DNA from: Hemicentrotus pulcherrimus
Taxonomy: Eukaryota > Echinodermata > Echinoidea > Camarodonta > Strongylocentrotidae
Assembly (NCBI GenBank): GCA_003118195.1
Contig: BEXV01002027.1
Span: 59,135-69,736 of the forward strand
Direction of reading: 5' to 3'
Length of the DNA stretch: 10,602 nucleotides
A program made the position numbers and the translations under genes. The stretch's first letter is position 1. Each line of letters begins with the position of its first letter. Below, in pieces: positions 1-7,775 of the stretch. Under the pieces are notes generated by a model. That model saw only the letters and a list, made by a program, of their open reading frames with translations. It was not told where the DNA came from and did not search any database.

Positions 1-110
1 GATAGTTGTCCGGGGGTAGTTGTCCTAGAGGATGGTTGTCATATGGAGTAGTTGACTCGAGGTGGTTATCCGGGGGTGGACTTCCAGGAGGTCGGTGTCC
101 TACAACCTAA
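1..110. repeat. degenerate G-rich minisatellite
   Basis: About seven diverged units of 14-16 bases, each built on a T-R-G-T-T-G-T-C-C core followed by a G-rich run (for example tagttgtcc, tggttgtc, tggttatcc). It lies in the intron upstream of the first exon seen and is cut by the window edge, so its full length is unknown. Confidence 0.7.
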
Positions 111-167
111 TTTTAGTATAGAAATAATTATAACAATCAAAATAATTTGATTTTGTTCATGTTTCAG

Positions 168-328
168 AGGTCCTCTTCGATTTAGAAGTCGACAATGTGA
201 AGACATCGGCTGGATTCAAGCCTCGATTCCTGCTCAACGACAATGGAACTATGATTTCCAAGATCAGTCCTGTTGAAAGGATATATAGATACTTTGATAC
301 TTGCTTCAACTACACAGCTTATCTGCAG
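168..328 (+). CDS. integrin alpha exon 1 of window: thigh domain strands
   Basis: Encodes VLFDLEVDNVKTSAG...YFDTCFNYTAYLQ. It parallels the vertebrate thigh stretch that runs from the LNFQVEL strand to the CEELIAYL strand. The cysteine in DTCFNY sits where alpha-V has the second half of a thigh disulfide, with its partner expected in the preceding exon. Sequons NGT and NYT are present. The acceptor is a pyrimidine-rich stretch ending CAG at 165-167, giving incoming phase 1. A second AG at 168-169 would start the exon at 170 in phase 0, and the preceding exon is needed to decide. The donor CAG|gtaccc is weak in its intronic part. An in-frame alternative donor ACC|gtaaag at 344 would add five residues. 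Confidence 0.87.
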
Positions 329-3300
329 GTACCCATTTACACCGTAAAGTTGATGTACAAGTATATATCTTCAATAACTATTCAGGTTATGCAATTGACT
401 TGCAGTAGGCATTCTTACATTCAAAGTTTGATCATATCTTTACACAGCTGTTTTAGATACAAAGCTTACCGCTAGTGAGTATATACTTTTGAACCTCGCA
501 ATCAATGTGAATCTTTGAAATTTTGTAAATTAGAAGGGTTAAAGGAAACCTAGCTCACTCAAAGAAATAAATTTTCTTTACATTCTGAGAAATTTATTAT
601 ATTCTTGCCCATTAAAGTGTATGAGAGAGGCATAAAGCAAGAATGATGTACAGCACGACATGGGCATCGCCATTTCTTGTTAACGTGATGTACTATGGGA
701 AGTCATAAGTGTATTCAAATTTATGGATGCTTCCTTCCCAGGAGTGTGTGGTGATGATGCATTTTATTCACCTGCTATTATCCTTTGTACTACAATTGCC
801 AGAACATAAACTGCATGAATAAGTTGGTGCTCTTCTGGGGGTGAAGGTTTGCATAAATGAAGTAGATATGTCGACTGCTATACTTTCCCCTGTTATATAT
901 TTTTCACCAAATATAATTTGTATCTTCTCTGCTATGATTTTTTCTCATTGAAAAGTAAAGGTTTTGTTATTGATTTAAACAGTCTTTCCAACAAAAGCTT
1001 GGTGCATGATACATGTGCAACTTCGCCTGGTACATCACATTTTTAAGAAAATGTTTGCTTCCATGTCATGCTAAAACGCATTATAACACGCTAAGAATAT
1101 CTCTGGTACATTTTCGTAAGGAATATTGTACATTGAAGGGCAGGAATGCATCTCATTGTTTGCTCGACAAGCGACTCTCTCTGCCTCTCTCTTACTTTAA
1201 GTTTACTTGTGTTCTATGTTACTGTTACCTTATAATTTTTGTTAATATATGGCTCTCTATATGACACAGAAGCTGCTAGAACTCCACTGGTTACCTCTGC
1301 ACCAATGTGTTTTGTTTAAAGTCTGTTTGTTTGCTTTCAAAATACTCAATCATTTGGCACCCTCCAAATAGGCTATACCGTATACACCATCTCGTAATCT
1401 TTGCTAAGCAACAGACACATGTAAACTTATCATTCCCAAATCTAGACTCTCAGCAGCTAAAACAACGTTTTGCAGTAGCTGCATCAAAGACTTGGAACGA
1501 CATCCATCTTCCATAAGGGAAATTACCTGTTGTGCCACCTTCAAAAGATCCCTAAAAACTTACCTTTTTCCCTGTCATCTACTTCCTGTGAGACTGTAAA
1601 TTTTTCTCTGACTCAGCACTGGTTAATAAACTTGTAATGAATGCTTCCCATGGTTTCTTATTTAAATATGGGATGCTAAGATATGAATACACCCTTTCAC
1701 GGTTACAAGAGTGCGCATGCATGATATTGGCGCCATTTTAAATTTCAAGTAAACAAAGTTGTTGTTTACTCGTAATTTAAAATGGCGCCCATGTCAATAT
1801 GATGTGAGCGCTCGGCGCAGGCAGTGATGCAACAATACATGCACATCTAAAAACATTGATGGCGCAATGTTTACTCGCAAATTAAAATGGCGGCCTTATA
1901 CCGTGGAAGGGTGTACTCATATGAATGTATTTGGAACAAATCTTACCTTACTAGCAAACTTTTTGTGTCTTTCATTATGGTAGGATACAGCAACAGACTT
2001 CTTGAGTCCCATGCCTGTCGACTTGACGTACATCTTGATGAACTATGGGATAGAACCCCCTCCACGAGGAGACATACCCTATCGTTTCCCAGGAGGCCTT
2101 GCTCCGGTTATGAAGAGCTACCAGTGTGCAGCTATCACCAAGAACGAAGATGTAAGAGAGTTTCCATTTCATCTCTTTCTCTCTTACTCTCTCTTGTATA
2201 CTTTGCATTCCTCCACCCCACTGTTTTTATATATATATATATCTCTCTGAAATTGAAAAATAATTAATAGTAGCATTATTGTGTACCAGCATAATTCAAC
2301 TCTTTCTCTCCCCCTCTCTATATTCCTCCACATAATATATTTACCCCCTCCCATTATCTTTTTACATCCTGTATATTTCTGTTACCCTCTCTCTGTATAT
2401 TTCTCTCTGTCGTTGTCTTCTTCCACTCCCCCATCCCTCTTGATTTATTATACGTGTCTATCTTTCATTTTTTTCTTTCCCTTCTCGTGCTTTCCCATGC
2501 CCTACTATTTTTTTCATTCATTATTCTTGATGTTTGTCTTTTTATCCTTCCTGCCTCTTTGCCATTTTGTCTCTCTCTGTCTCCCTCGGTGTCTCTCTTT
2601 CTCTGTCTCTCTATTTCTGTGTCTCTCTCTTTCTCTGTCTCTCTCTTTCTCTGTCTCTCTATTTCTCTGTCTCTCTCTTTCTCTGTCTCTCTTTCTCTGT
2701 CTGTCTCTCTTTCTCTCTCTTGCTCTCTCTTGCTCTCACTCTCTAACCTTTCCTTCCTCTATCTCCCTTGTTGCATTTATAGACAAGCTGAAAGACTTGT
2801 AAGTTGTCAATACTTTGTGTGATATTTGAAATTCAATGGCAAGGTTATCTGATCATGTAGAGACTTAAAATTCATGAATCAATGAGAAATCACCGGTGGA
2901 AAATAGGTTTTAAAATTGAGATGTTCATTTATGTATAGGTCAACTTTGTGCGCGACTGTGGTGCCGACGCTATCTGTGAAACGGACATCAGACTCATAGG
3001 CCATATCGAAGTTGAAGGGTAAGATTGTTAGATAACTTAAAAACTGAACTATTTCTAGTGATATATCATGCTGCTGCCACTTCAGTATAGTCAGATCAGT
3101 AACACTTAAGTATAAGGTTTCTTTTGAACATGGAACTTCAAAACTTTGCTCATTTGGCAAATGAAACTTGGAAAGACTGTATCCATGCTAAGACAGGGGA
3201 CACATGAGTTGCTTTGGTGGTCAGTCATTTGTTTACACCTGCAAACCAAATCTGGTGGACTCCAATTCCAAACTGATCCACATTTTTTTTGAGAAGGTGA

Positions 3301-6300
3301 TGATCAAAAATTGAAAAGTGGAACGTTGCAAGTATTTGATATCTCCCTCCCATGTCCGCTGGATCCGCCATTGACCATTGAAAAGAAAACACAAACTAAA
3401 GTCAAATGGTCCCCCAGGAAATGGTTGGGATCCTGAAAAATAGCATGAACCAGAAGCAAAAAAACCAGAGAGAATTCCACACTGAAATTTACATAACTTG
3501 ACTTTCCTTGACTTAAGCCGTACACACCATCACTGGGATGTAGGATGGCTTCTGCTTCACAATGGCTTGCCACACCTTCCTATCTCCGGTTAGCCTAGTG
3601 GCTTTAGTCAGGGAGTCAAGTTGTCTGTTGTTGCAGTCCACCTTGATGCAGTCTGTCCATCTCGTAGCTGGTCTTCCCCTTGGGCGTTTGCCATGTATAT
3701 TTCCGTTCAGAAGGATGTGGGGGTATCTTTTTGGATTTATTCGGTTGATATGTCCAAAGTATCTCAGAAATTTACATAAAACATGCACTAAATTATGACC
3801 AAAAGTATTGTCACATGTGAAATAAATCTACTTTCTATACCACAGGGACCCGACCAATATCATCGTTGGTGGACCGTCCAAGCTTTACATTCAAGCCAGG
3901 GTTGAGAACGTCGGCGAAGAGGCGCATCAGGCTTTCCTGACGATCAACCACCCCCAAGACATGAGATACGAAGGACTTGAAATCAATGAGGTACATGTAG
4001 TACTCAATTCAGTAGACCGGTTTACTGACATATTGAAATGTACAGATGTTTCTTTCCCGGGACCTAGTGGCAACTGGTTTCAATAACCTGTTATAAATGA
4101 ATGAACCACAATAAGTGGAATCCGTCTGAATACATTACTTGTTGATATGTCGGTCAACCCTCGGTCCAGGGGGGTCACTCCCAACATGACTGACTACGCA
4201 TGCACGTCCAGCTGTACGGTGTTGTCAATGTTTTCCTTTAAAAGGGGTGTTTTTCAAGAGCTGATCACACAAAAACCCCCAAAAAGGGTACCGGTTCACA
4301 GGTTTCAACGTTTTCTTTAAAAAAGGGTCATTTCTGAAAAGGTGCAATACGCCATTAGAGTCCATTTTAGAGGTTGATGGACATGGGTGGGTAGCATTTG
4401 TGTATGATCGAGAGTGACCACCCGGGCAAGCTTGAAGGTCGTCAAGACATATAACATATAATCTAAATATCAGTTATATCACATATTATGATTCTATGAT
4501 CTAATGATGGCGCAGCATTATATTCATGCTATTTCTAATGAGGACACAGCATTAATCCAAAGATTTAGGAAGTCTGATGTCTTCAAGAGAAAAACTGTCT
4601 TGAAGGAAAAAAATGGTTATAAATGAATATTCATGGTAATTTTGATGTCATGGAAGCTGCTCTTCCTCTCATGGTGTTTAAATTTGTTCTTCTTTTCTTC
4701 CAGGTGTCTTGCATTGACGAGAATGGTTATGACCTAATACAATGTGAAGAGAAGCAGACCCTGGTGACCTGTGAACCTTCGCAGAACGTTGACACCTCCA
4801 GCGTTACATGTAACCTTGGTAACCCCATGAGGTCCTTCACAGCAGTAAGCACCCAGATTGTGCACATCAAGCCTGTCCTCATCAGCACGAGATTACCAAA
4901 TATCCCGCTATTTTAACTATCCCGATCACAAATTATCCAGCTAATTTGCGTATTCACCAGCCAGCAGTTGCCATAATCGGGAAATTTGGTCAAGATAATC
5001 ATCCCAAGATATCTTGGGCTAGTTTGCAATAAATCCTGCTATTTGGCAAAATATCTCGAGCTAATTTAGAAGTTTCGAGGTCGAGTCTAGAGCTAATGAA
5101 GACACGACTTGTAACTTCGGGCTTATTTCCTAAATCAGAAATAGCGGGCTATATTTGGCAATCTCAAGCTGATGAAGACATGCCTATAGATAAGTGACAG
5201 GGTTGCCAGTTTGTGTTTGATTGATCACACCTTCAAATATGTGTAACTTTCTTATTTTTGATCGTTTTTGTTCAAACTTTCACTGACCTGTTTTTCTCAT
5301 TTTTTGCTTCTGTTAAAGCCTTTTTAATATCAGGGTGGACTTCCCCTTTAAGATAAGATATGTATGAAACATGACTCTGATCAGATATTACTGGCAGAAT
5401 TTTATCCATCCGTGACATAAACATTTCATGGATTCTAGTTACACTAAATAACCATGTAAAAAACATTTTTTAAATTTCCTTGCATTTATTAATACACTTC
5501 TCTTCGTAATTATCACAGGCCTTCTTAATATCAAATTTTGTCAAATATCCGTCATTGTTGATTGATTCCTTAATATCCCTTGATACAAAAAATGTTACTG
5601 TAAAATGGCTAAAATCATAATTCCACAAGACTATAACATCTCCATTATAAAAAATGATCTGTTATCTCTTTTTTCTCCATCAGAATACCCTTCGTCTTCG
5701 CTTCGACATTGGGGGTCTGATCTATGTCCCTGATCGAATAATCAACGTAGAAGTGATAGCCAGTACGAGCAGCCAGCAGACACCTGAGAGTCTTCCGGAC
5801 AACTCCATGATAGTGGAATACAATTTGGTCGTGGAGGCTGATGTGGGCATTTTCGGGTAAATAGTCCAGTTCACATATGAATTTGATTCTTTTTAATGCT
5901 TCCATAAGTGCAGTATGATGAAATATTGATAGATAAGTCTTTGGACTGTTGATCATGAGGTTCATGCTTTGAACCCTTGCCTCAGCACCAACTTCCCTTG
6001 GCAAGATAGTAATAGTAATGCAATTCTTGCGTCTATGAAAAGGCAAATGTTTATATGGTGCAATATGATTTTAGTGTGATATTACCGCTGGTGTAATGTC
6101 TGATGTTCTTGTTGCTGTTATTGTCGATGTCATCATTCCTATTACCTTAATTGTCATCATCACAATCATCATCATCATCACCATTAATTTAACCATTTTT
6201 GCTGGTATACTTTGTGAAAAGACACTATCCAGGATGCTTTACTATACACATCTCTGATATCTTGATGAAAGAATATGACAGTGAAAGTATAGCTACTCTC

Positions 6301-7735
6301 TTGAGGAGAAATAATTGACACTCTCCATGTTTACTTTACAGGTCCACCACCCCTGAAAGTGTGTACTACAGCAGTAACAGCTCAAACTACGCAGATGCCG
6401 CCTCAGCGCAGCAATCACTTGAGGCTGCAGTTAACATGGCGTTCATGGATCCAACCTCCCCCGGCTTCAACGACTCCTACATTGGAACCCCATTTACGCT
6501 CTCCTACCAGGTAAGTTTGAAGGGAATTCTAACTGTGGTACCATTATGAAGACTGCTCATGGGAGACGAGAAATGTCTGCATACGGTAAGCAGGTGGTTG
6601 TTACGTACAGGTTACATAGTACTAGTAGTAGTGGTGGTTATTTTACTGACTGCTAAGAAAGCATAAATGCTTGTCAGTAAGCAGCGAGAGGACCTACGGC
6701 TTTAGGTCCTCTCCAAGAGACCTGGTAATGAGGATTAATGCCTTAACAAAGGGCACTAGCGCATCGCCTTGGTTTCGAACCTGGGTCGCCGGATTACAAG
6801 ACCACTGCTCTACCAACTGAGCTATCGCGCCTCCTCATGCCATAGAGTTTCAATAACGAATACTTCTTGGGAAGCAGGAAACAGTGTCTTTGTATCCTGG
6901 GCTTTGCTTTACGAAACCGTCATAAGTACAATAGTACATGTTCACCAATATCCCTTAAAAACATCTGTTAGATTTAATACACGCAATTCAGTGGATTGTC
7001 GGTGAACTTGTACTTACGACGGTTTGGTAAAATGTTGCGTTAGTGGTCTTTCAATGTGGTTGGTCAATTTCAACCAAACAAAGTTGGTCTGCAGAGATGC
7101 AGAAAATCTGTGAGATGCAGACGATCTGATCTGTGAAAGTGTGTGATAGATCATGCAAAGAATAATTTATAAATACTGGTATTGAATGTTAAGGTCGCTT
7201 ATAACATAAAGAATTTGTTATTGGCAGATTAGTCATGATGAATCAGATCAAACTTTGACCACTTCTCACTATGTTTCATATAATAACTGTAATTTCCTGA
7301 TTAAATTTAAATGAGGGAACAGTTGTACGTTCCTGAAAAAGCATGCAAATATATTTATCTATGTGCTCCCAATGTGATATGTATGTTCCATCAATGTATA
7401 AATCAATCAATCAATTACTGACCGATTGACCGACCAACCGACCAACCAACCTATCGACCAACCTACCGACCAATCGATCATTCATACAGTTGACTTATCA
7501 TTTGATCAATTCATCAATCTACCCATCAGTCAATCAATGAATCATCTATTAAAAATGTTATGGGTTTTTTTCTTTTCATTTTCTTTCAGATCACCAATGA
7601 TGGTGCTGGTCTGCTTCCATTCCAATCTATCCTAACTATCAATATCCCATGGCGTATGATCAACGGGGATTGGCTCGTCTTCATCAAGAGCATCTCAGTA
7701 ACAGACGTACGTAATGTTGTGTGTGGAGAAAGAGA

Positions 7736-7775
<40 letters not shown>

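Noticed and set aside
1013..1264. 83-codon open frame as a small gene or exon
   Set aside because: No similarity to a known family and no flanking splice sites that would fit the integrin phase. Codon content is like the surrounding intron.
1887..2267. 126-codon open frame over exon 2
   Set aside because: Wrong frame: the neighbouring frame from 1984 gives the integrin match and the right phase.
2281..2822. Overlapping open frames rich in Ser, Leu, Phe and Val
   Set aside because: They are translations of the pyrimidine-rich low-complexity tract in three frames, which contains no stops by composition.
5272..5466. 64-codon minus-strand open frame
   Set aside because: It overlaps an interspersed repeat (5215-5354) and has no recognisable protein signal.
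5645..6046. 133-codon open frame on the minus strand
   Set aside because: More than half lies exactly opposite exon 6, whose + strand reading is a clear integrin match with proper splice sites. The rest is intron, and no family signal is seen.
6760..6834. Functional tRNA gene on the minus strand
   Set aside because: Both Pol III boxes are present, but the acceptor, anticodon and T stems do not pair. A SINE body follows and is repeated at 9640-9800, so it is a SINE head.
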